A DNA stretch of 64,000 bases, taken from assembly GCA_963843595.1 (NCBI GenBank), contig CAWJLG010000018.1:62001-126000 (forward strand), written 5' to 3'. Below, piece by piece: positions 37,482 through 46,515 of the stretch (its first letter is position 1; every line of letters begins with the position of its first letter). The notes beneath the pieces were generated by a model. It was not told where the DNA came from. It saw only the letters and a list, made by a program, of their open reading frames with translations, and made no database searches. This DNA comes from CAIWHR01 sp963843595. Its GTDB lineage: Bacteria > Pseudomonadota > Gammaproteobacteria > Burkholderiales > Casimicrobiaceae. A program made the position numbers and the translations under genes.

Positions 37482-38054
37482 ATGTTTGGTTCCCGAGAGC
37501 GCCTCTACAACACCTGGGTTCGCGACCACTATCGCTTCCTGTTCCGCAGCGCTTGGGCGCTGACGGGGAGCCGGGCGGTGGCCGAGGATGTGGTGCAGGA
37601 TTGCTTCGAACTCGCGTGGCGGCACATGGATCAGCTGCGCGACAAAGCCCTCGCACGGCCATGGCTGTTCCAGATTCTCCGGCGGGAGGCGTTTCGCAAC
37701 CTTGCGCCATCCGCCGATCCGCCGGTGGAGCCCTACGAGGAGGGAAAGGACGAGCGCGTCGGCAGCGACGCAATTGCGGCTGCCGACCAGCGCATGGACA
37801 TTCTGGGTGCCATGCAGGCGTTGCCTGCGATCCACCGCGAAGTGCTGACCCTCTTCTACTTCGAGGACATGCCGGTGGCCGAAATGGCGCTTGCGCTCGA
37901 CGTCGCGCCGGGCACCGTGCTTTCGCGCCTGAACCGCGCACGCGACGCCTTGCGCCAGCGCATGCAACCCGAAGCCGCGAGCGCCGAGGCCGAGCCCATC
38001 GGTCGGGTGCTCGACTTTCCCAACATGGCGGCCCGTGGCGGCCACGACGACTAA
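37482..38054 (+). CDS. ECF-type RNA polymerase sigma factor
   Basis: The product is 190 residues from ATG 37482; the upstream extension of the frame does not look coding. Sigma region 2 is visible as YRFLFRSAWALTGSRAVAED followed by VVQDCFELAW, and region 4 as LPAIHREVLTLFYFEDMPVA with the helix-turn-helix through GTVLSRLNRARDALRQ. It directs polymerase to its own promoters, usually when a membrane anti-sigma releases it. The next gene encodes a one-helix membrane protein whose start lies 17 bp after this stop, fitting a sigma/anti-sigma pair. The pair precedes the sulfite dehydrogenase genes, which it probably controls. Confidence 0.85.
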   Translation: MFGSRERLYNTWVRDHYRFLFRSAWALTGSRAVAEDVVQDCFELAWRHMDQLRDKALARPWLFQILRREAFRNLAPSADPPVEPYEEGKDERVGSDAIAAADQRMDILGAMQALPAIHREVLTLFYFEDMPVAEMALALDVAPGTVLSRLNRARDALRQRMQPEAASAEAEPIGRVLDFPNMAARGGHDD

Positions 38055-38070
38055 GCACTACCAGGCAATC

Positions 38071-38670
38071 ATGAACCGCGATCGCAATCAGGCTTCCAGG
38101 TACGACGTGCGCTGGACGCATGCCGACTTCGAACTTGCCGCAGCGCTGAAGGACGCGACCGAAGTGCCCGAAGCGCCCGCATCGCTGTACCGGGAAGTTC
38201 CGTGGCGTCAGTCGGCGGGCGTGCTCGCCGGCACCGCGGCGTCGTTGGCGATGGGCGTCTGGGCCTTCACGACTTTCTTCTACCCGCCGGAACTCGTGCG
38301 CGACGCGCTCGTCCATGAGCACCGCGAAGCAACGCTGCGCGGCGACTTCCAGCCGGACAAGCGGCCGATGTTTGCGGCGATGGGTCTGCGCGAGGGGGCC
38401 ACGCTGCCCGGCCTCATGCAATTGCAGCGTCCCTGCGACATCGACGGGCACGTCGCGTACCACGTCACGACGTTTCTCGAGAAAGGCGGTGGCATGGTGA
38501 CGATCCTGGCTTTCGAAGAACCGCTGCCGAATGTAACGGCGGCCAAGCAGGGCAGCTGGATGGGGCGGCACTGGCGCTTCGCTCAAGGGATACCAGGGAA
38601 GACCATATTGCTCCTGGCGGACAACGCCCGCGCATTGACCGAAACAGAACGCATGCTGAAGAGCAGTTGA
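38071..38670 (+). CDS. Putative anti-sigma factor (DUF3379-like), single-pass membrane protein
   Basis: The product is 199 residues from ATG 38071; ATG 38035, inside the sigma gene, is an alternative. The N-terminal ~50 residues are soluble and acidic, followed by one membrane helix (GVLAGTAASLAMGVWAFTTFF) and a periplasmic domain of about 125 residues with VAYHVTTFLEKGGGMVTILA. This layout and position match anti-sigma proteins that hold an ECF sigma at the membrane and sense a periplasmic signal. The DUF3379 assignment is tentative. The periplasmic part has one cysteine (RPCDIDG), a possible redox or sulfite-sensing residue. Confidence 0.65.
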   Translation: MNRDRNQASRYDVRWTHADFELAAALKDATEVPEAPASLYREVPWRQSAGVLAGTAASLAMGVWAFTTFFYPPELVRDALVHEHREATLRGDFQPDKRPMFAAMGLREGATLPGLMQLQRPCDIDGHVAYHVTTFLEKGGGMVTILAFEEPLPNVTAAKQGSWMGRHWRFAQGIPGKTILLLADNARALTETERMLKSS

Positions 38671-38730
38671 TCGGCAATCCAAAACAAAAGAAGCGGTTCG
38701 CATCAACACAACCAGTCCTTAGGAGGAATC

Positions 38731-39960
38731 ATGGGTGACGAAACCAATCGTCTGCGTCGCAGACTCATCGCCGGCGGCGCGGGCGCGCTGGCCGCAGCCG
38801 GGCTCGGCACGCTGAGCCGGGCGGCTTTCGCGCAGACCGCGACCACCGAGCTGCCCATCGCCAATGGCAAGCGGAACATCGTGGCCTTTCCCGAAAAGCG
38901 TCCGCTCATCGTGCTGACGACGCGTCCGCCACAGCTCGAGACGCCTTTCGAGATCTTCAACGACGGACTGATCACACCGAACGATGCCTTTTTCGTTCGG
39001 TATCACAACGCGGGCATCCCGACCTCCATCGACGGCGACAAACATGTGATCAGGATCGGCGGCAACGCGGTGGGCAAGCCGTTCGAGCTGACCATGGCGG
39101 AGCTGCGCTCCCAGTTCAAGCCGATCGAATTCGTGGCCGTCAATCAGTGCTCGGGCAACAGCCGCGGCCTCTTCTCGCCGCGAGTCACCGGCGGGCAGCT
39201 CACCAACGGCGCGATGGGCAATGCGCGCTGGGTGGGCGTGCCGCTGAAGGACGTGCTGGCGCGTGCCGAGCTGAAGAACACGGCAAAGCAGGTCACCTTC
39301 AACGGGCTCGATACTGCGGTGTTCGGCGGCGGCGATTTCGTCAAGTCGCTCGACGTGAATCACGCACTCGACGGCGAGGTCATGCTGGCTTACCAGATGA
39401 ACGGTGCCGACATTCCGATGCTCAATGGCTATCCGGTCAAACTCGTGGTTCCGGGCTACTACGGCACCTACTGGGTCAAGCATCTGTCCGAGATCGAGGT
39501 GATCGATAACGTGTTCGAGGGCTTCTGGATGAAACCCGCCTACCGGATTCCCGACAACGACTGCGCCTGCATCGAACCCGGCACGACGCCGGCGGCGACG
39601 CGTCCCATCGGGCGCTTCAACGTGCGCTCGTTCATTACGTCAGTGCAGAATGGTGCGCAGCTTCGTGCCGGCCAACAGACGGTCGTGCGCGGCATCGCGT
39701 TCGACGGCGGGCAGGGCGTCCGCGAAGTCGCTTACTCCACCGATGGTGGACAGACCTGGCGCGAGGCCAAGCTGGGCAGCGACCTGGGTCGGTACTCGTT
39801 CCGCGAGTTCACCTTCGCCTTCACCCCCGACAAGGGAACCTACGACTTGCGGGTGCGCGCCTGGAACCGCTCCGGCCAGAGCCAGCCAATGGAGGCGCTG
39901 TGGCAGCCGGCGGGTTACATGCGCAACGTCGTCGAGCGGGTCTCGGTTACCGCGGTCTAG
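38731..39960 (+). CDS. sorA: Sulfite dehydrogenase molybdopterin subunit (SorA-type sulfite oxidase)
   Basis: This 409-residue protein starts at ATG 38731 behind AGGAGGAATC. A Tat signal (RLRRRLIAGGAGALAAAG) is followed by the sulfite-oxidase molybdopterin domain, whose Mo-binding cysteine is C140 in FVAVNQCSGNSRGLF. A dimerisation Ig-like domain completes it (FDGGQGVREVAYSTDGGQTW). The enzyme oxidises sulfite to sulfate in the periplasm and passes electrons to a cytochrome c. The next gene, six bases downstream, encodes that cytochrome. The length fits SorA. Control by the upstream sigma pair is likely from position. Confidence 0.88.
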   Translation: MGDETNRLRRRLIAGGAGALAAAGLGTLSRAAFAQTATTELPIANGKRNIVAFPEKRPLIVLTTRPPQLETPFEIFNDGLITPNDAFFVRYHNAGIPTSIDGDKHVIRIGGNAVGKPFELTMAELRSQFKPIEFVAVNQCSGNSRGLFSPRVTGGQLTNGAMGNARWVGVPLKDVLARAELKNTAKQVTFNGLDTAVFGGGDFVKSLDVNHALDGEVMLAYQMNGADIPMLNGYPVKLVVPGYYGTYWVKHLSEIEVIDNVFEGFWMKPAYRIPDNDCACIEPGTTPAATRPIGRFNVRSFITSVQNGAQLRAGQQTVVRGIAFDGGQGVREVAYSTDGGQTWREAKLGSDLGRYSFREFTFAFTPDKGTYDLRVRAWNRSGQSQPMEALWQPAGYMRNVVERVSVTAV

Positions 39961-39965
39961 GGGGC

Positions 39966-40307
39966 ATGGACATGAACAGCAAACCAATTATCACGGCTGC
40001 GTTCTCGATGCTCGCGCTATGTCTCGCAGGCGTGACAGTGGCCGATGCCAAGTCGATCAACTTGCCAATGGAGGCTCCGTCGCTCAAGGCCAGCCCGCTG
40101 CCGGGATATGCCAAGGCCCAGGCCAACTGCGTGGCTTGCCACTCGGCCGAGTACATGCTGTATCAGCCACCCACTGCGCCGCGTGCCTATTGGGAGGCGA
40201 TGGTCACCCGCATGAAGACGGTGTTCAAGGCGCCCATCGACGACGCGGACATGCCGGCGATTGTCGACTACCTGGTCAAGACTTACGGCAACGAGCAGCC
40301 CAAGTAG
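39966..40307 (+). CDS. sorB: Sulfite dehydrogenase cytochrome c subunit (SorB-like)
   Basis: The product is 113 residues from ATG 39966 (or 39972), with a signal peptide ending near VADAKS. A single haem motif CVACH lies at residues 55-59, and the likely axial methionine is M96 in DDADMPAIVDYL. The size matches the small c-type cytochrome that accepts electrons from SorA. It starts six bases after the sorA stop, so the two are co-translated. The frame is intact. Electrons could then pass to a terminal oxidase or to the nearby cupredoxin. Confidence 0.85.
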   Translation: MDMNSKPIITAAFSMLALCLAGVTVADAKSINLPMEAPSLKASPLPGYAKAQANCVACHSAEYMLYQPPTAPRAYWEAMVTRMKTVFKAPIDDADMPAIVDYLVKTYGNEQPK

Positions 40308-40389
40308 TGTCTCGGGAATCATTCGGGCGCGGGACCGAACGACCTGTTGCCGCCGTGTCGTGCCAACCCATTTCACGAAGGGAGCATCG

Positions 40390-40830
40390 ATGATGAGGAT
40401 GGTGCGCAGAGACTTCCTGGCGATGGCTGCCGTGGTGACCCTTGCGATGCTGGCGCCGGTCGCGTCGCAGGCGCAAACCAGCGCCGTGAAGAACAAGGTC
40501 GTGTTCCAGGTCAGCGACGGCGATCCGCAGAAATGGAACCTCACGCTCAACAATGCCAAGAACGTCCAGGACGATCTGGGTAGCGACGCTGTCGAGCTCG
40601 AGATCGTCGTCTATGGCCCGGGCATTGGTATGTTGAAAGGCGATTCTGCGGTGGGCAAGCGGGTGGCCGAGGCGCTCAGGAACGGCGTCAAGGTGGTGGC
40701 CTGCGAAAACACCATGAAGGGGCAGCATCTCGTCTATGCCGACATGCTGCCCGACATCGGCTACGTGCCGGCCGGCGTGGTGGAGCTCATGCAAAGGCAG
40801 CGGGAAGGCTACGCCTATATTCGTCCGTGA
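40390..40830 (+). CDS. Exported DsrE/DsrF-like protein
   Basis: The product is 146 residues from ATG 40390 (or 40393). A Tat-type signal RRDFLAMAAVVTLAMLAPVA ends near SQAQ. The mature part is a DsrE-like alpha/beta domain: NKVVFQVSDGDPQKWNLTLN, VELEIVVYGPGIGMLKG and the conserved cysteine C105 in GVKVVACENTM. DsrE-family proteins carry sulfur as persulfide or act in thiol sulfur transfer, which fits an operon that oxidises sulfite. Periplasmic localisation is inferred from the signal. Its stop overlaps the ATG of the methyltransferase gene (TGATG). Confidence 0.75.
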   Translation: MMRMVRRDFLAMAAVVTLAMLAPVASQAQTSAVKNKVVFQVSDGDPQKWNLTLNNAKNVQDDLGSDAVELEIVVYGPGIGMLKGDSAVGKRVAEALRNGVKVVACENTMKGQHLVYADMLPDIGYVPAGVVELMQRQREGYAYIRP

Positions 40831-41474
40831 TGGCCGGCTTCGACAATCCGCTGCAGACGTGGAACGCGAGATATGCGCGGGAGGACTTCCATTTCGGCGA
40901 GGAGCCAAACGCCTTTGTGCGGACTCATGCGCATTACCTGCAGGCCAGCCGATCCGCGCTATGCGTCGCCGACGGAGAGGGGCGCAACAGCGTCTTTCTG
41001 GCCGAACGCGGTATCGAGGTTACGGCCTTCGACTTCGCGCCCAACGCTGTCGCGAAAGCCAAGGGCTTGGCAGCGCGCCGAGGCGTCCACGTTGACCACC
41101 GTCTCGCCGACATCTTCACTTGGAACTGGACCTCCAAGAACTACGACGCGCTCGTGGCGATCTTCATCCAGTTCATGGCGCCCGATGAACGGGAACGGGT
41201 TTTCGCAGGGATGAAGGGCGCCGTAGGGCCAGGCGGCCTGATTCTCCTGGAAGGCTACCGACCGGAGCAGGTGGACTACGGAACTGGCGGGCCACCGCGG
41301 CGCGAGAACATGTACACGCAGGAATGGCTCGAGCGGCAGTTTTCCGATTGGAACATTCTCGAGCTGAACGCCTACGACGCCGTAATTCACGAGGGCCACG
41401 GCCACAGCGGGATGTCAGCCCTCATCGATCTCGTGGCGAGAAAGCCTTCGGTGGCACCAGAGCACGGACGCTAG
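40830..41474 (+). CDS. Class I SAM-dependent methyltransferase
   Basis: The product is 214 residues from ATG 40830, which shares its first base with the preceding TGA. It carries a class I methyltransferase fold: ALCVADGEGRNSVFLAERG (motif I), VTAFDFAPNAVAKAKGLA (motif II), and LILLEGYRPEQVDYGTGG. The family resembles TehB/thiol- or small-molecule methyltransferases. No substrate residue allows a sharper call. It is the last gene of the sulfite operon and may methylate a sulfur compound or detoxify a by-product; that is speculation. Confidence 0.75.
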   Translation: MAGFDNPLQTWNARYAREDFHFGEEPNAFVRTHAHYLQASRSALCVADGEGRNSVFLAERGIEVTAFDFAPNAVAKAKGLAARRGVHVDHRLADIFTWNWTSKNYDALVAIFIQFMAPDERERVFAGMKGAVGPGGLILLEGYRPEQVDYGTGGPPRRENMYTQEWLERQFSDWNILELNAYDAVIHEGHGHSGMSALIDLVARKPSVAPEHGR

Positions 41475-41560
41475 GCTCGCCGTTTACGCCGACCGGCTCG
41501 TCATTCCGGTCGACGGCGCGAAATGCTAACCTGACATCTCCTGCATCGCTGGAGATGTCG

Positions 41561-42550
41561 ATGGAGACGCGACGACTGGGCCGCGACGGCCCGCGGGTAT
41601 CGGCCCTCGGACTGGGCTGCATGGGAATGAGCGATTTCTACGCGGGCCGCGACGACGGGGAATCGATCGCGACCATCCACCGCGCGCTCGACCTCGGCAT
41701 CAATTTCCTCGACACTTCCGACATCTACGGCCCGCACACCAACGAGGAACTCGTCGGGCGCGCGATCAAGGGCCGGCGCAGCGAAGTCTTCGTTGCCACC
41801 AAATTCGGCATCCTGCGCGATCCGAAGGACCCGTCGGTGCGCGGCTTCGACAGCCGGCCCGAGTATGTGCGTAAGGCGATCGAAGGCAGTCTAGGGCGCC
41901 TTGGCGTCGCGACGATCGACCTCTATTACCAGCACCGGGTCGACCCGAAAGTGCCGATCGAGGACACGGTCGGCGCGCTCGCCGAACTCGTTCGTGCGGG
42001 CAAGGTGCGCTACATCGGGCTGTCCGAAGCGTCCGCGGCCACGTTGGAGCGTGCGCACAAGGTGCACCCGATCACCGCGCTTCAGAGCGAGTATTCGTTG
42101 TGGTCGCGGGACCCCGAGGCCGGTGTGCTCGCCGCGTGCCGGCGGCTTGGCGTGGGCTTCGTGCCGTACAGCCCGCTCGGGAGGGGGTTTCTTACCGGCG
42201 CGATCGCGCGTCCGGAGGACTTCGCCGCCGACGACTACCGCCGGACGAGCCCGCGCTTCCAGGGCGAGAACTTTGCCAGGAATCTTGCACTGGTCGACAA
42301 GGTCAAGGCATTCGCCGTCGAGATCGGCTGCACGCCCGGTCAGCTTGCGCTGGCGTGGGTGCTCGCGCAGGGTGATGACATCGTCCCGATCCCCGGCACC
42401 AAGCGGCGCACGTATCTCGACGAGAACGTCGGCGCCCTCGCGGTCCGGCTTTCGACGGCGCAGCTTGCGGCATTGGACGCGGAGTTTCCGCTCAACGCGG
42501 CCGCAGGGGAGCGCTACCCGGGCAACATGATGGGCGCGCTCAATCGCTGA
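41561..42550 (+). CDS. Aldo/keto reductase
   Basis: The product is 329 residues; ATG 41561 has GGAG seven bases upstream, while an ATG at 41555 lies inside that site. The family catalytic tetrad fits: the D-Y-x..K-x..H pattern includes NFLDTSDIYGPHTNEEL and DLYYQHRVDP, with ATKFG supplying the lysine. The NADPH pocket is at GIPGTKRR-like PIPGTKRRTYL. The protein is of the YajO/perakine-reductase-like group that reduces aldehydes and ketones with NADPH. It is intact and followed 25 bp later by the ECF42 gene, so the two may share a transcript. Confidence 0.88.
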   Translation: METRRLGRDGPRVSALGLGCMGMSDFYAGRDDGESIATIHRALDLGINFLDTSDIYGPHTNEELVGRAIKGRRSEVFVATKFGILRDPKDPSVRGFDSRPEYVRKAIEGSLGRLGVATIDLYYQHRVDPKVPIEDTVGALAELVRAGKVRYIGLSEASAATLERAHKVHPITALQSEYSLWSRDPEAGVLAACRRLGVGFVPYSPLGRGFLTGAIARPEDFAADDYRRTSPRFQGENFARNLALVDKVKAFAVEIGCTPGQLALAWVLAQGDDIVPIPGTKRRTYLDENVGALAVRLSTAQLAALDAEFPLNAAAGERYPGNMMGALNR

Positions 42551-42575
42551 CGCTCACGTCGCCAGCCGCGCGCCA

Positions 42576-43841
42576 ATGAGCGACGACGCATACGAACGGG
42601 CGCGGGTCGAAACCGTTCGCAGGACGGCGGAAACGATCTATCGCGCCGAATCGCGTCGCATCTACGCGACCTTGGTCAGACTGCTCGGCGACTTCAATCT
42701 CGCCGAGGAGGCGCTGCACGACGCCTTCCGCGCGGCGCTGGAGCATTGGCCGCGCGACGGCGTGCCGGCAAACCCGCGCGCGTGGCTCGTCTCCGCCGGC
42801 CGCTTCAAGGCGATCGACGGCATTCGCCGGCAATCCAGGTTCGACTCGATCGAGGATTTCGCCGAGCAGGTCGACGCGATCGCCGACGAGACCCGGCCAT
42901 GGGACGACGAAGGCATCGAGGACGACCGGCTGCGCCTGATCTTCACCTGCTGTCACCCCGCCCTGTCGCCCGATGCACAGGTCGCGCTCACGCTGCGCGA
43001 AGTCTGCGGCCTCACCACCGAGGAGATCGCGCAGGCGTTCCTGACCAGGGCGCCCACGCTGGCCCAGCGCATCGTGCGCGCCAAGGCGAAAATCCGGGAC
43101 GCCCGCATTCCGTACCAGGTCCCCGCGCCGAACGAATTGCCGAGCCGGCTGGACAGCGTGCTGCGGGTTGTCTATCTGGCTTTCAACGAGGGGTACTCGG
43201 CCTCGTCCGGCGAATCGCTGACACGGATCGATCTGTCGGCCGAGGCAATCCGCCTGGGCCGGCTGCTGGTCGAATTGCTGCCGGAGGCCGAGGTAATGGG
43301 CCTTCTGGCGCTGATGCTGCTGCACGAATCGCGGCGTGCTGCGCGGGCCTCGCCGACGGGCGAGCTGGTCCTGTTGAACGACCAGGACCGGTCCCTCTGG
43401 AACCGGGAACTGATCGGGGAGGGGGCAGCGCTGGTGGAACGGGCGCTTGCGACGCGGCGGTTCGGCCCGTACTCGATCCAGGCGGCGATCGCCGCGATCC
43501 ATGCCGAGGCGACGAATGCCGAGTCCACGGACTGGGTCGAGATCGTCGGACTCTACGACGTCCTGCTGCGCGCCGATCCGTCGCCCGTCGTCGAGCTGAA
43601 CCGCGCGGTCGCGGTGGCGATGCGCGACGGCCCGGCGGCAGGCCTCGCGCTCGTCGACGCCATCCTCGCGCGCGGCGATCTCCACGACTATCACCTGACA
43701 CACGCGGCGCAGGCGGATCTGTGCCGGCGGCTGGGGATGACGGCGAGGGCCCGCGCCGCCTACGAACGCGCGATCGCGCTCACCCGGCAGTTGCCGGAGC
43801 GGCGGTTCCTCGAGCGACGGCTGGCCGGGCTGCCCGACTGA
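42576..43841 (+). CDS. ECF42-type sigma factor (DUF6596 C-terminal extension)
   Basis: This 421-residue protein has sigma region 2 (RIYATLVRLLGDFNLAEEAL) and region 4 (LSPDAQVALTLREVCGLTTE), then a long C-terminal extension of about 230 residues with TPR-like helices and the DUF6596 landmarks LRVVYLAFNEGYSASSGESL and VVELNRAVAVAMRDGP. Group ECF42 needs this extension for activity and occurs beside YCII/DGPF-domain proteins, exactly as here. The signal is unknown. A DGPF protein gene follows 98 bp later and a second one lies at 46.1 kb. Confidence 0.88.
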   Translation: MSDDAYERARVETVRRTAETIYRAESRRIYATLVRLLGDFNLAEEALHDAFRAALEHWPRDGVPANPRAWLVSAGRFKAIDGIRRQSRFDSIEDFAEQVDAIADETRPWDDEGIEDDRLRLIFTCCHPALSPDAQVALTLREVCGLTTEEIAQAFLTRAPTLAQRIVRAKAKIRDARIPYQVPAPNELPSRLDSVLRVVYLAFNEGYSASSGESLTRIDLSAEAIRLGRLLVELLPEAEVMGLLALMLLHESRRAARASPTGELVLLNDQDRSLWNRELIGEGAALVERALATRRFGPYSIQAAIAAIHAEATNAESTDWVEIVGLYDVLLRADPSPVVELNRAVAVAMRDGPAAGLALVDAILARGDLHDYHLTHAAQADLCRRLGMTARARAAYERAIALTRQLPERRFLERRLAGLPD

Positions 43842-43939
43842 CGGTTCAGGATCCCGGCGGGACCGATGTCGATTTCCGGCGCCGCCGTTCGACTAACGGA
43901 TATCCGCAGCCCTTCGGGCAGGATCGAGGAGAGTGAGCC

Positions 43940-44302
43940 ATGAAATACCTGTGCCTTGTCTACATGGACGAGAAGACGCGGGACGCCGTTCCCGACAGTG
44001 AGTGCATGGCCTATGGCGAATCGATCCGCAAGAGCGGTCACTGCGTGGCCGCGGAGGCGCTGCAACCGGTTCACACGGCGACGACGGTGCGGGTCCGCAA
44101 CGGCAACGCCTCCGTCACCGACGGGCCCTTCGCCGAAACGAAGGAGCAGCTCGCCGGGTTCTACCTGATCGACGCCAGAGACCTTAACGAGGCCATCCAG
44201 GTGGCCGCGAAGATTCCGCCGGCGCGCGTGGGAAGCATCGAGGTGCGCCCGGTCCGGCCGTTGTCCGCGACGCCGCGTGCGATTGCATCGACACCGGCGT
44301 AG
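43940..44302 (+). CDS. YCII-related (DGPF) protein
   Basis: This 120-residue protein begins MKYLCLVYMDEKTRDAVPDS and carries the signature VTDGPFAETKEQLAGFYLID, the DGPF motif of the YCII family fold. Such proteins are the usual genomic partners and targets of ECF42 sigma factors, and the sigma gene is directly upstream. The ferredoxin-like fold suggests a small enzyme; the reaction is unknown. GAGGAGAG precedes the ATG. Confidence 0.85.
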   Translation: MKYLCLVYMDEKTRDAVPDSECMAYGESIRKSGHCVAAEALQPVHTATTVRVRNGNASVTDGPFAETKEQLAGFYLIDARDLNEAIQVAAKIPPARVGSIEVRPVRPLSATPRAIASTPA

Positions 44303-44332
44303 CCGTTTCCCCGTTCACGACAAGGAGGTCCC

Positions 44333-44746
44333 ATGCCCGTCCAGTCCTATCTGTTCTTCGACGGCCGCTGCGACGAAGCGCTCGAGTTCTACCGCCGGAC
44401 GCTCGGCGCCGAGGTGACGATGCTGATGCGCTTCAAGGACAGCCCGGAGCCGCACGACCCTGACATGTGCGCGCCCGGAAACGAGAGCAAGGTGATGCAC
44501 GCGAGCTTTCGCGTCGGCGACACCGAGCTGATGGCCTCCGACGGTCGATGCAAGGGCTCGCCGAATTTCCAGGGCTTCTCGCTGGCGCTCACGGTCCCCG
44601 ACGATGCCGAGGCCGAGCGGCGGTTCGCCGCGCTGGCGGACGGCGGTCAGGTGCAGATGCCCCTCGCCAAGACGTTCTGGTCATCGCGCTTCGGGATGGT
44701 CGCCGATCGCTTCGGCGTGTCGTGGATGGTCTTCGTGGCACCGTGA
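44333..44746 (+). CDS. PhnB-like VOC superfamily protein
   Basis: This 137-residue protein opens PVQSYLFFDGRCDEALEFYR and includes VMHASFRVGDTELMASDGRC and MVADRFGVSWMVFVAP, the signature of the PhnB-like/glyoxalase VOC family. It is one domain and probably forms a homodimer. The real substrate is unknown; despite the name, these are not established phosphonate enzymes. It lies 30 bp after the YCII gene with AAGGAGG upstream, so it belongs to the ECF42 regulon unit. Confidence 0.85.
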   Translation: MPVQSYLFFDGRCDEALEFYRRTLGAEVTMLMRFKDSPEPHDPDMCAPGNESKVMHASFRVGDTELMASDGRCKGSPNFQGFSLALTVPDDAEAERRFAALADGGQVQMPLAKTFWSSRFGMVADRFGVSWMVFVAP

Positions 44747-44823
44747 CGGAAGTCCGTCCGCAACGCGAATCCACCCCCTGTCGACGGGCGCGCGCGTCGC
44801 GTTTATCGGCGGCAGGCCCGGGG

Positions 44824-45943
44824 TCACCGACCACGGCGTCGGCGCACCGCATCGCTCAGCGTTCGCAGCGCCTCGACCGTGTGGTCCCAGCCCAGGCAGG
44901 GGTCGGTGATGCTGATGCCGTAAGCAAGCTTCGCGGGATCGTCGCGGCCCGGCGTGAACTTCTGCGCGCCCGGATGGAGGTGGCTCTCGATCATCGCGCC
45001 GAAGACGCGGCGGCTGCCGTGATCGACCTGGCGCGCGATCTCGCGCACGACGTCGAGTTGTCGTTCGTGCTGCTTGCCGCAGTTCGCGTGCGAGCAGTCG
45101 ACCATCAGCGAGGCGGCGAGGCCGGCCTGCGTGGAGGATGTCGCACGCCGCGGCCACGCTGGCTTCGTCGTAGTTCGGCGCGGCGCCGCCGCGCAGGATG
45201 ATGTGGCAATCCGGATTGCCGCGCGTGCGGATCATCGCGATCTGGCCGCTCTTGTGCACGCCGAGGAAATGGTGCGGGCGCGAGGCCGCCTGGATCGCGT
45301 CGCAGGCGATCTTGACGTTGCCGTCGGTGCCGTTCTTGAAGCCGATCGGCGCCGAGCTGCCCGACGCCAGTTCGCGATGCACCTGGCTTTCCGTCGTGCG
45401 CGCGCCGATCGCCCCCCAGGCGATCAGGTCGCCGATGTACTGCGGTGAGATCGTGTCGAGCAGCTCGCTCCCCGAGGGCACGCCCAGCCGGCCGATGTCG
45501 ATGAGGAGCTGGCGGGCCATGCGCAGGCCCTCGCTGATGCGGCAGCTTTCGTCGAGATAGGGATCGTTGATCAATCCCTTCCAGCCCACCGTCGTGCGCG
45601 GTTTCTCGAAGTAGACGCGCATCACGATCTCGAGCGTGTCGGACGCGCGCTCGCGCTCGGCGGCGAGGCGCCGCGCATAGTCGAGCGCAGCCGCCGGATC
45701 GTGGATCGAGCACGGACCGACCACGACGAGCAACCGGTCGTCGGCGCCCTTCAGGATCTTCCGGATGCGGCTGCGGGTGCCCGCGACGAGCGCCTCGACG
45801 GGCGTGCCCTGGACGGGGAAGAAGCGGATGAGGTGCTCGGGCGGCGGCAGCAGCACCATGTCGACGACATGCTCGTCGTCGGTGCGCGAGGTGCGATCGT
45901 CGTGGCGCGGTTCGGAGACTGGGTTGATCGGATTCTGGGTCAT
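44824..45943 (-). CDS. aroG: 3-deoxy-7-phosphoheptulonate (DAHP) synthase, interrupted by one frameshift
   Basis: ATG 45943 opens a class I (AroG/AroF/AroH-type) DAHP synthase of about 372 residues. The first half reads LLVVVGPCSIHDPAAALDYA, VYFEKPRTTVGWKGLINDP and SELLDTISPQYIGDLIAWGA, including the catalytic and PEP-binding blocks. One extra base near 45121-45124 breaks the frame after CDILHA. The product resumes as AGLAASLMVDCSHANCGKQ and ends at TGA 44824-44826. The enzyme joins PEP and erythrose 4-phosphate to begin aromatic amino-acid synthesis. An essential-type gene with one isolated indel favours sequence error. Confidence 0.88.
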
Positions 45944-46086
45944 GGCGTGAGTCGCGCGTCGACGCACGATTCCGTTCCGTAAGGGGCGGTCGACAAGGAA
46001 GAAAGGCGCATTATCGCCTGCCCCGCACCAACGGTGCGCACGGCACGGCCGGCCCGACCGAAGTCCGATCGAGAGGCTGGCCCGCA

Positions 46087-46515
46087 CTATTTCTTCGCGG
46101 CGATCTGCGCGCGCTGGCGCTCCTCCTGCTCCCGCAACTCCGGCGTGAACTCGGCGCCGAAGTCGTCGGCCTCGAACACCTGGCGAATCTCGATCTCGGC
46201 TTCCGTGCCGGGCATGGGATTCGGGCAGCGCTTGACCCACTCGATGGCCTCGTCCATCGACGTCACGTCCCACAGCCAGTAACCGGCGATGAGCTCCTTG
46301 GTTTCGGCGAACGGCCCGTCGATCACGGTCCGCTTTCCGCCCGCAAACCTGACGCGCGCGCCCTTCGAGCTCGGATGGAGCCCTTCCCCCGCAAGCAGCA
46401 CGCCTGCCTTCACCAGTTGCTCGTTGTAGTTCCCCATCTCGGTGAGGAGCTCCTGGCTTGGCATGACGCCCGCCTCGGTTTCCTTCGTCGCCTTGACTAT
46501 CACCATGAATCGCAT
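46087..46515 (-). CDS. YCII-related (DGPF) protein
   Basis: This 142-residue protein starts at ATG 46515 behind GGAGAG. The YCII fold is marked by KRTVIDGPFAETKELIAGYW. The N-terminus MRFMVIVKATKETEAGVMPS is typical of DGPF proteins linked to ECF sigma factors. It is on the opposite strand from the ECF42 unit and 2.2 kb away, separated by the DAHP synthase gene, but may be another target of the same sigma. The charged tail ELREQEERQRAQIAAKK is an add-on to the usual domain. The reaction is unknown. Confidence 0.85.
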   Translation of the reverse strand: MRFMVIVKATKETEAGVMPSQELLTEMGNYNEQLVKAGVLLAGEGLHPSSKGARVRFAGGKRTVIDGPFAETKELIAGYWLWDVTSMDEAIEWVKRCPNPMPGTEAEIEIRQVFEADDFGAEFTPELREQEERQRAQIAAKK

